Origin: Leptodactylus fallax
Lineage: Eukaryota > Chordata > Amphibia > Anura > Leptodactylidae
Assembly (NCBI GenBank): GCA_947044405.1
Contig: CAMRHE010000167.1
Coordinates: forward strand, 186,001 to 250,000
Direction: 5' to 3'
DNA length: 64,000 nucleotides
In this document: positions 1 through 11,714 of the stretch, piece after piece
Numbering within the stretch: the first letter of the stretch is position 1
How the letters are laid out: every line of letters begins with the position of its first letter
Translations under genes and position numbers: made by a program
The notes under the pieces: model-generated
What the model was told of the DNA's origin: nothing
Databases searched by the model: none
Seen by the model: the letters and a program-made list of their open reading frames with translations, nothing else

Positions 1-1011
1 TGTCATAATCGCTTTCACGTTAGATACTCACCTGTTTATGTATGAGCCGTCTGAGTCTCCTAGTAATGCAGTACGTCGATGGCTGCATGTTAGCCCCGCC
101 CACTTATGACGCGAATGCATGATGATTGGTCAGTCGGACCCGGAGGAGGGGGTGGCTCCACCTTCTATGACGCTGGGTGACGCTGCCCAATAGCGCTCGT
201 GCCTGAGATGGGGGGCGTGTTCAGCTCACTAGTCTTTATAAATCCAACAAGATGGCGGCCGCCATAGCGGTCACACTAATATCAGTGCATAGGTGTATGT
301 GGCGTCACTAGACGGTGGCCACGTACAACCTGCACTTATGAGTCCTTTGATACTGTAGATCAGGTTATATGCATCCCCTGATGAGCTGTTTTGTACAGTG
401 AAACGCGTAGGGCGTAATTATTACAGTATTGATAGGCAGTGAGCTGTATAGAGAGTTATGAGTTAATAGTAGCGCCATACTGGTTTATTCCTTCTCCTAC
501 AATACGTGCAATGTCCAGTAGTGCTAACCTGACTCTAAATACCTATGGGGAGAGACTAGAAACACTCATAGACAAAAGTGACACTGATAAGTAGGAATTG
601 GGAGCTTTATATCTGTATACTACATAGTTAAATCTATACAGCATTATTCGAGCCAGTTGAGGTTGTTATGTTTACCAGCTGTGGTTCCCTGTAGTCAGTT
701 ATTCTATAGTAGCAATTCCTGACAATCTAGTTTGGGAATGAGAATTGGTGCTTGTTCAGACTTAAATATCATGCGGTTTTAGCCGCTGTTTGGGAACATT
801 AATTATATGAGATACATCAGTTTGGCAATATTAGCCCATCAACAGGTTCGAATTTTTGGAGTTTTTCTATATATCCATTTATTCAGACTTAGGTACACAT
901 CTTGAGCTTTTATTAGAGATAGGTGGCTATTTTCAGCCATTTTTTACATTTGACCGATTAAAAGTTATGTTTTAGTTGTTCATGGTTTTTTGTTTTTTTG
1001 GAGAATTGAAC
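1..1011. other. Non-coding lead-in with a Penelope-type end
   Basis: No protein-coding gene is visible. The stretch carries a hammerhead-like fold near 375-412 and the phrase GAAACGCGT, both typical of the terminal regions of Penelope-like retroelements. The rest (about 420-1011) is AT-rich sequence that I cannot assign. It ends where the locally duplicated unit begins. Confidence 0.4.
375..412 (+). ncRNA. Hammerhead-ribozyme-like motif of a Penelope-type element
   Basis: The core CTGATGA is at 378-384 and GAAA at 400-403. Between them a five-pair stem II forms (GCTGT with ACAGT, one G-U pair, loop 390-394). GAAA runs into the palindrome ACGCGT (403-408), which can act as a short or dimeric stem III. 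It is followed by the required NUH triplet GTA (407-409), predicting cleavage after 409. CCC (375-377) pairs with GGG (410-412) as stem I. All core bases are intact. Minimal hammerheads of this kind are known in Penelope-like elements. Activity here is inferred, not shown. Confidence 0.65.
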
Positions 1012-1213
1012 ATTTTGGGTGAGCCCGCCTCATGTATTGGGTCATCCGATCCTTTTCTCCATGCTTTTCATGAATCAATCAAAATATTTGCATTTGATCG
1101 ATCATTTTGCTCTCCCATAACAGATCATTATTAGCCACACCCACAATGTGATACAGTCTTTCCGAATTTAGTAAATCAGTAAGTAACATTTTCATCTTCT
1201 TTCTATCTTCTAG

Positions 1214-1273
1214 GCTCAACAACGGATTCCTGACCAGGATATGACGAGTCCTCGAACTGAATCTCCCCCCTGA
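1214..1273 (+). CDS. Candidate terminal exon, copy A (19 residues then stop)
   Basis: A strong acceptor (pyrimidine-rich TCTTCTTTCTATCTTCTAG) ends at 1213. The open frame after it encodes AQQRIPDQDMTSPRTESPP and stops at TGA 1271-1273. An AATAAA polyadenylation signal follows at 1350-1355, about the distance expected for a short 3' UTR. Copies B and C keep the same acceptor, frame, stop and signal; copy D keeps the acceptor and signal but is frameshifted. It would be the last exon of a gene starting left of the window. The reading is an inference from splice and polyA signals. I do not recognise the protein, and recent duplication alone could explain the conservation. Confidence 0.35.
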   Translation, partial: AQQRIPDQDMTSPRTESPP

Positions 1274-1396
1274 TGATTTTGCCCCCTCTTCATTCATGAA
1301 TCCTCGTATTCTCTGTCAATGATGTCACTTCCTTCCATGTCTCACAATTAATAAAGTAGACTAGATCAGCATATCACTTATTGTGGTCAGTTATAT

Positions 1397-1625
1397 TAAT
1401 CCCTTCCCACCGGTGACATTTTTCGATTTTCGTTTTTCGTTTTTGCCTCCCCGCCTTCCAAACCCAATAACTTTTTTATTTTTCCGTTCTCAGAGCCATA
1501 TGAGGTCTTATTGTTTCTGGGACAAATTTTTTTTCTTGATGCTGTCATATAATATTCTGTACAATGTACTGGGAAGCTGGAAAAAAAATTCAGAATGGGG
1601 TGGATTTGAAGAAAAAGTGTATTGG
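1397..1625 (+). repeat. Fragment of an anuran-type dispersed repeat
   Basis: AT-rich segment beginning CCCTTCCCACCGGTGACATT with repeated TTTTCG. It resembles the opening part of a dispersed frog repeat also suggested by the 3930-8983 array (inference from memory of that family). It separates copy A sequence from the Penelope fragment. No coding sequence. Confidence 0.35.
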
Positions 1626-1644
1626 TGGTGGTTGCCGAAACATA

Positions 1645-2172
1645 TTTCCAGTCCCCACTCTCCTTTCCTTTCGGCAACCACAAAACCTACGGCATATTAC
1701 TGTCCGGAGTGCCCTGAAGGCCCCAACTGAAAATGGCACCTCACCTTGCCTACAAAACAGGTGCAAGACCTGCAAGCACATCCACACCACTGACAGTGTA
1801 CCTGTCCCACAGTCACAACAGGTGCACAGAATTAGGGGGACATTTTCCTGCAGGTCTTCCAATGTGGTGTACCTCATAATGTGTGTGCAATGTCCCACCA
1901 CAGGCCTCTATGTGGGGGAAACAGGGCAGAGACTTAGTCAGCGCATGAACTCACACAGATCCACCATTAATAACAGCAGAACCGATCTCCCAGTGGCTGC
2001 ACATTTCTCCAGAGAAGACCACTCTATTGAAGATTTGCGGGTTGTGGTTTTAATGGGACATTTTAAGACGCAAAGGGAGAGAAAGGAATGGGAATATAAG
2101 TTAATGCAAAAATTTCAAACTCTGCAATTTGGACTTAATATTCATGCCAGTTTCATGTCACACTATATATGA
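1645..2172 (+). pseudogene. Penelope-like element, 3' ORF fragment with GIY-YIG endonuclease
   Basis: The open frame encodes the C-terminal part of a Penelope-like polymerase. It has a Cys-rich linker (CLQNRCKTCKHI), then a GIY-YIG endonuclease with VYLIMC and GLYVGETGQRLSQRMNSH, followed by PVAAHF and a conserved end around KEWEYKLMQKFQTLQFGLN. The reverse transcriptase that should precede it is missing, so this is a 5'-truncated copy inserted in duplicated unit A. Normal elements encode about 700-800 residues; only about 175 remain, without internal stops. The element continues as non-coding tail to about 2480. In life the protein reverse-transcribes and nicks target DNA in the nucleus. Confidence 0.85.
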
Positions 2173-2392
2173 ACTGTGAGGGTCCCAAATCACCACCTGA
2201 TAGCAAACAGATAACAGATCCCTCCGTCATACCCCACAACTTTCCAGATTGTGTATTTATTGACCGGTTGTAAATAACTTCTCTACTTAGATTGCATTTT
2301 GTTTTTTTTAAGGACTCTAAGATCCTTTGAAGGTCCATGTCTTTAGGGAAAAAAAAATCTGTGAATTTTCAGTTTCTTGTATAACACCATGT

Positions 2393-2424
2393 CTGATGAA
2401 GGGAGCTAGTACTTCCAAAAGCTT
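2393..2424 (+). ncRNA. Degenerate hammerhead-like tail of the Penelope element
   Basis: CTGATGA at 2393-2399 is followed by a five-pair stem (GGGAG with CTTCC, one G-U pair) and AAAAGCTT, where GAAAGCTT would be expected. AGCT gives a tiny palindromic stem III. Stem I is at most two pairs. The same tail with GAAA restored but CTGAAGA in the core occurs at 9202-9233. Descent from a hammerhead is likely; activity is unlikely. Confidence 0.4.
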
Positions 2425-2889
2425 ACTTATCAAATATACTCAGTTAGCCTCTAAAAGGTATCACCTGATTTCTTCACTCTTGCACTGGATTTCCTAGTAC
2501 TAGTAAGGAATATAAGAACAGACCCCGGGGGTAAGGAGGGAAATATTTGCTCTGGCTGATCTGTAGGAAGACTATACACAGTCACCCATGTCAGGAGGAA
2601 CACCAAAAAGTACAGTAAATAGATGGCGTGCCAATCCTACTGCTGTCACTATGTAACCTCAGAAGTCACAGCACAATATGTCACCTGCATCATACCAGGA
2701 TGTGCTTTACTAGCACAGATCCCCCATAACAATGTGCCATCTACAGATCCCCATAACTGTGTCATCTACAGACCACTGTGCAATGTTGAGGTGATGCCCA
2801 CAATAGGCATACAGAAGTATTAAACAGTATTGTAGAAGCAATCACATATTCAATTTTAATATTTTATATAAATATTAGTATATATACTG

Positions 2890-2895
<6 letters not shown>

Positions 2896-2920
<25 letters not shown>

Positions 2921-2921
2921 A
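2896..2921. repeat. (TA)n microsatellite
   Basis: About 13 TA units. Copy B has an expanded TA run at the corresponding place (20038-20076). Confidence 0.9.
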
Positions 2922-3929
2922 ACTTTTCCTATCTAGGATATAAAAAAATAAAATAAATGTAATTGGTATTGCGTGTTTATAAATGTACAATAAAATTCAT
3001 CTGATTTATCCTGCATAATAAAAACTGTATGAATTTTAGTAGCCTAAATAGTAATGACCAGCCGAAAAAAGTTCCCATACCCCCTAAAATGTGATAAAAA
3101 CAAAACCCAAAATACAATAGTATATTTGCAGGGTTTTTTGTACCTGGCTCCTGTAAAAGCATTAATAAAATCTATATAAATCTTTATATGTACTTCATTA
3201 TGGTGTCATCTAAATATACAACTCATCCCTGTAAAAACAAGCCCTAAATGTCAGAGAAATTATGGCTTTTGAAATACTAAGATGGAAAAGTTAAAACAAA
3301 ATAATCACTGCATCCTTAAGTTCACATTAGCCTTTAAGAGACTCCTTAAAGAAGACCTTACAACCTCCACCAAGTCTTTTTTTTTTTTCCACTGGAATAG
3401 TTCCCTTTTTTTTTTTTCCACTGGAATAGTTCCCGTCATTCCGAGCAATAAGTGCAGTTAGTTTTGATTCCTGATATGCTAATTAGGCTTCTACTAAGTG
3501 GGTGATGTCAGGCAGGAGCAGACAAGGGGGTTGTGATTCTGAGTTCTAACACTACACACCTCTGATCTGATAGTATCAAAGTGCTAAGAATATTGGTCCC
3601 TTGTTTATTCCTCCCTGAGACCACCCACTTGACAGCAGAGAGACAAATTAGCATATCAGAAACCAAAACAATCTGTAATGATTGCTCAGGAATGGTGGGG
3701 GGTTAGGGAAAAACATTCAAACTGTGCAAAAAAAGTTTCCACTGATGTGTGTGATGTTGCAGCTTAAAAGAGTAGACTCAATTCATGGACAGATGTGATG
3801 TTTTTGGAAGAAAGCAGCCATGTTTTTCTAATCTTGGACAACTCCTTAAGCCACAGTGAGTTTGATTATGGCTAAAAAGAGTAGAAGACTCTAAGGAATC
3901 TCTGGTGATAGCATGGTGTGAAAAATGGC

Positions 3930-6900
3930 ACCCTGCTCCATAACCTTCGGTCAGAACTGAGTTCCGATCGGAGGTTTTAACCCCTTGGATGCCGCAGTCA
4001 AACATCACCGCTGAATCCAAGGGGTTCCGCCATGTTGCCGCTCCCCTCAGCACCACTTGCGGCGAGATCGGGGAGTGCTGATATCTATAATCTGCAGCCC
4101 GGGGTCTGCCCAGTGACCCCAGGCTGCCTGGAGCCCCCACTACCTGGTTGATCCTGCCGAGACCTCCGGAAGTTAGGCTATGCGTCTGCATAGATTGACT
4201 TCCTGTATAGACTGCAAGACACGTGTATGCTTGTGTCTTGCAGTCTATAGTGCTGAGCCAGCAATCAAAGCATCGCTGGCTTAGATGTCCTAATGGGACA
4301 CATGAAAAAATAAAAAAAAAAGTGAAAAAAAAATAAAATAAAGTATGTGAAAAAAATTAATAAAAGAATAAAGTCCCAAAAATTCCCTTTTTCTATATAA
4401 AATGAATTATATAAAAAAAAACTAAAAATTAATAAAAACTATACATATTTGGTATCGCCACGTCCGTAACCACCTGTACAATAAAAGTGAAACCATATTT
4501 AACGTACACGGTGAACGTCGGAAAAAAAAACGGAAAAAAAAACACCAGAAGTAATGATTTTTCTCCATCTCACCTTACAAAACATGCCATAAAAAGTGAT
4601 CAAAAAGTCATATGTACCCCAAAACAGTACCAATAAAAAGCACAGATTGTCCCGCAAAGAATAAGCCTTCCACCAACTCTGTGAACCGCAAAATAAAAAT
4701 GTTACGCATCTCAGAAAATGGCGATGAAAAAACAATTAATTTATGTCCCGAAATGGGTTTTTGTTCTGCAAAATTAGTATCACATAAAAAAAATAATATA
4801 AATTAGGTATCGCCATAATCGTACCGACCCGTAGAATAAAGGTAACATGTTACTTATGCTTTATGCTGCATGGTGAAAAATTTAAAAGGTAAAATGCAGT
4901 GCCAGAATTGATGGGGTTTTTTTTTTTTATCCACCAAGACAGAGTTAATAAAATGTATTCAATAAGTTAAAGACGCCCAAAGATGATGTCATTACAAAAT
5001 ACATCTCATACTGCAAACAACAAGCCCTCATATGGCTACATCACCAGAGAAATAAATAAAATATAGCTTGTACAATATGAAGACAAAAATCACCAAATCA
5101 TTAGAACACAACTGGCTGTGGCAGGAAGGGAATGTATAAGCTGTGCGAGCCTATATCAGGGGACACCTCAGATTTAGAGCTTACGAGGGATAATAAACCA
5201 GAAGTGACCCCCAGAGTGACCTCCCTAATAATAGGAGCTACTGGGGAAATAGTAGGGAATTTGGTGTTCCCAATGTACTCCGCACAGCTTACTTATTCAC
5301 TTTTCCCCATCCGCTGTGCAGTCACGTCTGGGATACTAATGCTCACTACACCCCTTGATAAATTCTTTGACGGGTGCACTTGTCAAAATGGGGTCGCTGC
5401 TTTGGGGAATCCACTTTTATGGTACCTTACAGGCTCTGCAAACATGACATGGCGTCCAGATACCAAACATCTGAATCTGCGCTCCAAAAGCCACATAGCG
5501 CTCCTTCCCTTCTGTGCCCTACTGTGTGCCCAAACTGCAGTTTATACCCACATGTATGACACTGGTGTACCCAGGGTAACGTACGTAATGTCATATGTGG
5601 GTATAAACTGCTGTTTGGGCACAGAATGGAAGGAGCGCTAATTGGTTTTTGGAGCACAGACTTGGACGGTTTGGTTTTTGGACGCCATTGCACTTTTGCA
5701 GAGCTGAAATGCCAGTACAGTGGAATCCCCTGACATGTCACCCCATTTTGGAAACTACACCCCTGAAGGAATTTATCCTGGGGTACAGTGAGCATTTTTA
5801 ACCCCCAAGTGTTGCTATAATTTATTATCCATAAATGAATACGCAGCTGATGGTGAAAGGTGAAAATGACAATTTATCCAGGAATACGACATTTCAGTGC
5901 GTAATATGTTGTGCCCGGCTTGTATCAGAGACGAATGCTCCAAAAGCTGTTGTGCCCGGGATCCCCGCTTAACAGTTTTTGGAGTGTGTGTCTGTGCAGA
6001 CATAAGCTGGGCACACCATATCGGGCACTGAAATGGCAAATCTCTGGAAAAATTTTATTTTTAACTTTTCATTATCATCTGCGCATTCATTTCTGGAAAT
6101 TAAAAGAATGCAATACTTAAGGGTTAATAATGCTCGCTACCCCACTTGATAAATCCCTTGAAGGGTGTAGTTTTCAAAATGGGGTGACATGTCTGCGGAT
6201 TCCACTTTACTGGCAATTCATGGGCTCTGCAAAAGTGGCATGGTGTCCAAAAAGCAAACTGTGCTCCAAAAACCAAAAGAGCACTCCTTCCCTTCTGTGC
6301 CCGGTCGTGCCCAAACAGTAGTTAATACCCACATATGGCGCTGTTAACCATGTTGTCCTGGGTACACCAGTGTCATACATGTGGGCATAAACTGCCATTT
6401 GGGCACACAGCAGGGTGCAGATGTGTAGGAGCGCTATGTGCTTTTGGAGCGCAGATTTAGATTGTTGGTTTTTGGACGCCATGTCACATTTGAGAGACCC
6501 TAAAATTGCCCCTACAAAATGGGGGTCACTTCTCGGGGAGTTCCAGTTTACTGGCACCTCCAGGGCTCTGCAAAAACAATATGGCATCCAGAAAGTCCCT
6601 CTAAATCTATACCCCAAAAGCTAAAAAAACACAGTGCTCCTTCCCTTCTGAGCCCTGCTGTGTGCCCAAGCAGCAGTTTATACCCACATATATAATTTTT
6701 TTGTCCCCGGGATAGCCCACTTAATAGTTTTAGGAGTTCATGTCTCAGATGCCACAAAGTGGCCGCAACATATTAGGCACTGAAATTGGATATTTCTTTA
6801 AAAACTTTAATTTTCACTTTGTACATTAATTTTTGGGAAGCATTTTTAGGCTCAAAATGATAATACCCCTTGATACATTTCTTGAGGGGTGTAGTTTCTA

Positions 6901-8983
6901 AAATGGGGACACTTTGGAGGGGTTTCCATTGTATTGGTACTTTAGGGGCTCTGCAAATGCGACATGGCACTCAAAAACTATTCCAGCCACATCTGCCCTC
7001 CTAAAGCCAAATAGTACTCTTTCCATTCTGAGCCCCACCATGTACCCATACAGCAGATTACAACCACATATGGGGCATTTCTGTGTTCAGAAGAAATTGT
7101 GTAACAAACTGTGGGGTGTTTTTTCTTCTTTAAACACTTGCAAAAATTAAAAATATGTCGCTAAATGGACGGTTTATTGGAAAAAAGTAATTTTACATTT
7201 TTACGTCCCAATGTTAATAAAATCTGTGAAACAGCTGTGAGGTCAAAATGCTCACCATACCCATAGATAAATTCTATGAGGGGTGTAGTTTCCAAAATGG
7301 GGTCACTTTTGGGAGTTTCCATTGTATTGGTACTTTAGGGGCTCTGCAAATGCGACATGGCACCCGAAAACTATTCCAGCAAAATCTGCCCTTTAAAAGC
7401 TAAATAGCACTCTTTCCATTCTGAGCTCCACCATGTACCCATACAGCAGATTATGTCAACATATGGGGTATTGCCATGTTCAGGAGAAATTGTGTAACGA
7501 ACTTTGGGGAGCTTTTTCTCCTTTGTCCTCTTGTAAAAATGAAACATTTGGGGCTAAATTGACGTTTTATTGGAAAAAGAGTAATTGTTCATTTTCATGT
7601 CCCAATGTTAATAAAATCTGTGAAACAGCTGTAGGGTCAAAATGCTCACTATACCCCTTGACATGTTCTGTGAGGGGTGTGGTTTCCAAAATGGGGTCAC
7701 TTTTAGGGGGTTTCCACTGTATTGGTACTTTGGGGGCTCTGCAAATGCAACATGGCACCTGAAAACTATTCCAGCAAAATCTGCCCTCCAAAATCAAAAT
7801 AGTGCTCTTTCCATTCTGAGCCCTGCCATGTACCCATTCAGCAGTTTATGTCCACATATGGGGTATTGCTGTGTTCAGGAGAAATTGTTTAACAAACTGT
7901 GGGGTCCTTTTTCTCCTTTAGCCCCTTGTGAAAATGAAAACTTTGGGGATAAAGTGACGTTTTAGTAATTTTTCATTTATACATCCCAATGTTAATAAAA
8001 TCTGTGAAACGGCTGTGGGGTCAAAATTCTCACTATGCCCCTTGATAAATTCTGTGAGGGATGTAGTTTACAAAATGGGGTCACTTTTTGAGGTTTTCCT
8101 TTGTATTGGTACTCTAGGGGCTTTGTAAATGAGACATGGCACCTGAAAACTATTCCAGCAAAATCTGCTTTTCAGACCCCCAGTGTCACTCCTTCCCTTC
8201 TGTGCACTGCCGAATGCCCAAACATCAGTTTACACCCACATGTGGGGTATTTCTGTGCTCTGGAGAAATTGCGTAACAAATGGTGAGATGTACAGTATTT
8301 TCTCCTTTAACCTTTTGTGAATGTGTTAATTTTAGGGCTAAATGAAGGGATTAGTGGAAAAAAATGAAATGTCTAAATTTTACCTCGATATCGTTTTAAT
8401 TCTTGTGAAATGCTTAAAGGGTTAACAAACTTCGCAAATGCTGTTTTGAATTGTTTCAGGGGTGCAGTTTTGAAAATGGGGTAATTTATGGGGGGTTTCT
8501 AATATATAGGCCTTTATAATACCCTTCAGAACTAAAGTGGCCCCTAAAAAATTAGTTTGGGAAATTTTCTTGTAAATCTGGAAAATCGCTGTTACACTTG
8601 TAAGCTTTATAATGTCCAAAATAAATTAAAGGACAATTAAAAGATTATGCCAATATAAAGCAGAGATATGGTAGATAATATTTATCAATGTATTTGGGTG
8701 GTATGACTATCTGTCTGAAAAGCAGAGAATTTCACATTTTGAAAATTGCAATTTTTTTCCAAATTTACATCAAATATTATATATTTTTTTAATAAATACA
8801 AAAATATTGATTAGTGTTTACCACTAACATGAAGTATAATGTGTCATGAGAAAACAATCTCAAAATCACTTATGTAAGTTAAAGCGTCTCAAAGTTCTTG
8901 CCATATAAAGTGACACATGTCAGTTTTGAAAAACAAGGCCTGGTCCTTAACGCACTTTTGGACTGTGTGCTTAAGGGGTTAAA
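3930..8983. repeat. Five-kb non-autonomous element with a ~390-bp tandem array
   Basis: Termini read TTAACCCCTT (3977-3986) and AAGGGGTTAA (8973-8982), a ten-base inverted end; the true left edge may lie up to 50 bp earlier. The left part (3980-5100) is AT-rich and includes phrases such as TTTGGTATCGCCACGTCCG. From about 5340 to 8480 a unit containing GGTGTAGTTTCCAAAATGGGGTCAC recurs at spacings near 340-400 bp. Good copies are centred near 6175, 6515, 6899, 7297, 7686, 8074 and 8470, with an inverted piece around 5580-5780. No transposase is visible. The corresponding site in copy B (near 33450) lacks it. Long ORFs inside are by-products of the repeat. Class unknown. Confidence 0.6.
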
Positions 8984-9099
8984 GGCATCTGGATTCAAGG
9001 TCAAGTGAGAAGCAAGTGGAGCAAGTGAGAAGACCTGATGAAAGCCTGTGCCTGAGATCCTCCATATCTGGTTATAGTCTTGTAAGGAATGGTTTCTTC

Positions 9100-9326
9100 A
9101 TTTCTTCCTTGGCGATACCTTTTAGAGGCTGAGTATATTTGATAGTAAGCTTTCGAGAGTTTTAGCTCTCTTCTTCAGACATGGTGCAAATTACACCATG
9201 TCTGAAGAAGAGAGCTAGCACTCTCGAAAGCTTATTATCAAATATACTCAGTTAGCCTCTAACAGGTATTGCCTGATTTCTTCACTCTTCCACTACTTTC
9301 TATGGCTAACACGGTACAACATTATA
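9100..9326. mobile_element. Head-to-head dimer of Penelope 3' tails (palindrome)
   Basis: The arms 9111-9186 and 9195-9273 are inverted copies of the tail seen at 2385-2470. Each contains a CTGAAGA, stem, GAAAGCTT block and the phrase ATCAAATATACTCAG. The spacer is only about 8 bp, so this is a near-perfect palindrome. The right copy continues to GGCTAACACGGTACAAC near 9320. Copy B has no such insert here. Each arm could fold as a degenerate hammerhead. Confidence 0.7.
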
Positions 9327-10394
9327 TTACTCACTTCTTCCTTGACTGGGAGAAAGGAGGGCGAGTGAAGGCCTTAGAACACCTTGTGTCTTAAGGTGGT
9401 CCATGACTTCTGGATATGTGGGACAACAAAACTAAAACAAATATAATATTTAATATTGGTCTTCTTGGATTCATTGACGCAATGTTCTGGTATCTAGACC
9501 TTTAACATATTAATATGCTTATCTAAACACCCCTGGAAATAGTAGAGGTAGATTTGGGAAACTAAATCCTTGATACATAAGAACATGATGGTGGTAAATG
9601 TTCCCAAATCTGCTGACAAGGTCCCAAGTGGAGAATCACCCATTGTATGCTTGTCATGGATCCATTCTTCACCCTCAGGGAGTACAATGCCTCTTGGTAC
9701 TTCTGTCATTACATTGTCATTCAGTTGGGGACTCATCTTGCATGAACCTGAAACCTAACGTCAAGATACTATGTACTCAGGATCAACGAGTGACCCACAA
9801 AGATCTGACTGGCGGCATGATGTAAAATTTAATCCATCCAACTAGGTACTTTCTCCAATTGCTCCATGGTCCAGTTCTGATGCTTACGTCTATTGTTTAC
9901 ATTTATGGTGGTGGACATGGGTCAAAATGGGCGCTTGGACCTGTCATTAGCTGAACTGCAAAATACATGGCAAGCTATGATGTCCTTTGTGTACTGACAC
10001 TAATAGCCAACAGGAAATGTTCAGCACTTTATGCTCCAGTAGCTCTTCTGTGGGATCCAACCAGATGGACTAGTCTTCATTCCACACACATTAATGAGTC
10101 CTGGGTACCCATGATCCTGCCACCAGTTCACCAGTTGTATTTACTTGGACCACTTTTGGTAGGTACTAACCACACTAGGAACACCCGAAAGGACCGAATG
10201 TTTTGGAGATGTTCTGACCATGTCTTCTAGGTATCACAATTTGGTTCTTGTCAATGTGGCTCATTTTTTCAGGAGGTGACTGCTCACTGGACACCTGATA
10301 TATCCCACCGCAACAAGCACCATTGTCATCAGTCAATGTTATTCACTAATGATGGAGTAATGGAGTGGTCGTCTCATAGGTGTGATCGTCTCCA

Positions 10395-10835
10395 AGACTT
10401 CTCCCGTACATCCCCCATACTCTGGAACTCATTACCTAGACACATAAGACTGTCCCCCACAATCACAAGCTTCAAGAAGGCCCTGAAGACTTACCTATTC
10501 AGGAAGGCCTACAACCTCCAATAACACTACTGTCACCACACCACCACCTGTACAGCCTCTACCTCACCTTCTGTCTCTATACCTCTTCCCTCATAGACTG
10601 TAAGCCCTTGCAGGCAGGTCCCTCTATCCCACTGTGCCAGTTGGTCACTGTTAGTATTATATTTGTTTTCTATATTGTGTGTACCGTCTGTAAATCCTCA
10701 AATGTAAAGCACAATGGAATTAATATAATAATGTACAGCACCATGGAATTAATGGTGCTATATAAATAATAATAATAATAATAATTATTATTATTATTAT
10801 TATTATTATATAAAAATAATAATAATAATAATAAT
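10395..10835 (+). mobile_element. L2-type LINE 3' end with (TAA)n tail
   Basis: The segment encodes the extreme C-terminus of an L2-clade reverse transcriptase (SPILWNSLPRHIRLSP, then FKKALKTYLFRKAYN). A 3' UTR follows with TGTAAGCCCTTGCAGGCAGG and a GGTGCTATATAAATAATAATAA tail. The tail is a (TAA)n/(TTA)n inverted tract at 10766-10832 that can form a hairpin. It is 5'-truncated. Flanking sequence near 10300-10380 recurs in diverged form at 10880-10960, so the insertion lies within or beside a short local duplication. Confidence 0.75.
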
Positions 10836-11257
10836 CTTTTGGAGAGGTTTCACTGTATTTGGTGTCTGTAGAATAATATATCCCACCCCAACAGGTGCCA
10901 TTGTCACCAGTCAATGTTATTCACGTAATGTGTGTAAAGGAGTGGTCGTCTCATAGGGATGATCTCTTGGAGAGGTTTCACCGTCTCTGGTGTCTGTAGA
11001 AGTTACAATTACTCTCAAGTTGCAAAACTGGAACTAAAACAAACTCCATATGAGGAATATTGTCCCAGCAAACAACGTAAAGGTTTGGTATTTATGATCT
11101 TGGCATCTTTTATTCTCCAGCAAGTGCCAAACAGGCGCAGATGAAGTCAGTGTGCGCTGTATCCTGGTATTATATGTAGTGCGACATCACCCGGTGCAGG
11201 TATCTACAGTTGAGCTGAGATTATTCAGGTAAAGACTTCACCCCAGTCATTCCCACC

Positions 11258-11629
11258 ATGAAGGCGGCCGCTCTTCTCCTCCTTGTGCTCTTCACCAGCT
11301 TCTTTGGTAAGTACAGACATTATTGTTAGAACCCTTTCTAGAACATTATTTCTGACCCAGCTTTCCCAGTCTCCAGAATGGCCTAGTTATACAGTGATAT
11401 AGTCCATATAAATGTATCTTATGATAGAGTTACTATTCTGAGTTGTGGGAAAGTTACACTACAATTTCCGTGGTGTAATAGTAAAACCATATTTGTTGTC
11501 ATCCAGCTTTCCCAGAGACAGATATGACTGTAAGCTTCCAAAGGATACTGAATATGATGTCCTGACATTTCTGGTACTTTCTTGTTCTATTTTGCAGTTG
11601 CTCGGGGTATCCCCGTTGACCCTGTACAT
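11258..11629 (+). CDS. First two exons of a secreted protein gene (partial)
   Basis: Exon 1 (11258-11306) starts at ATG in good context (CCCACCATGA). It encodes MKAAALLLLVLFTSFF, an obvious signal peptide, and ends at a consensus donor GGTAAGT in phase 1. Exon 2 (11598-11629) follows TTCTATTTTGCAG, adds VARGIPVDPVH and ends at CATGTAAGT in phase 0. The joined frame is open and the signal-peptide cleavage site would fall near VARG. Both donors and the acceptor match consensus. I do not recognise the family. Downstream exons are not certain: the ORF at 16060 and the candidate terminal exon at 18083 are on the same strand and could belong. A Rex1 LINE and a Tc1 element would then lie in its introns. 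Confidence 0.6.
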
Positions 11630-11714
11630 GTAAGTGTCTATGCTGTGCTATTGGGTTTAGTAGACGTGTACATTTCTATACAGGGGTAGATTAAGAGTAT
11701 CCTGTAATCCCCTC

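Larger units (their letters stand above)
1017..9840 (+). repeat. Locally duplicated unit, copy A
   Basis: Sequence from GGGTGAGCCCGCCTC onward recurs in copies B, C and D. Blocks 1017-1396, 2490-3920, 8984-9100 and 9335-9840 match copy B blocks at 17843-18270, 18930-20540 plus 32607-33340, 33450-33570, and 33835-34310. The gaps are insertions private to copy A: a repeat fragment plus a Penelope piece (1397-2480), a 5-kb array repeat (about 3930-8983) and a Penelope inverted dimer (about 9100-9326). A short tandem slip of a T-run plus CCACTGGAATAGTTCCC sits at 3378-3435. The empty target of copy B's 12-kb hAT insertion is at 3107-3114. Confidence 0.75.

Noticed and set aside
1079..1297. Minus-strand ORF repeated at 59036-59248 and 62249-62434
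   Set aside because: Conserved only because the unit is duplicated. Plus-strand splice acceptor, stop and AATAAA explain the block better.
9030..9060. CTGATGAAAGCC as another hammerhead core (also at 33517)
   Set aside because: No GAAA block or stem II at the right distance; part of the duplicated unit.
9494..9736. Minus-strand ORF with a counterpart near 34093-34275
   Set aside because: Copy B has an in-frame stop in the counterpart and no splice signals are evident. Likely duplicated non-coding DNA.
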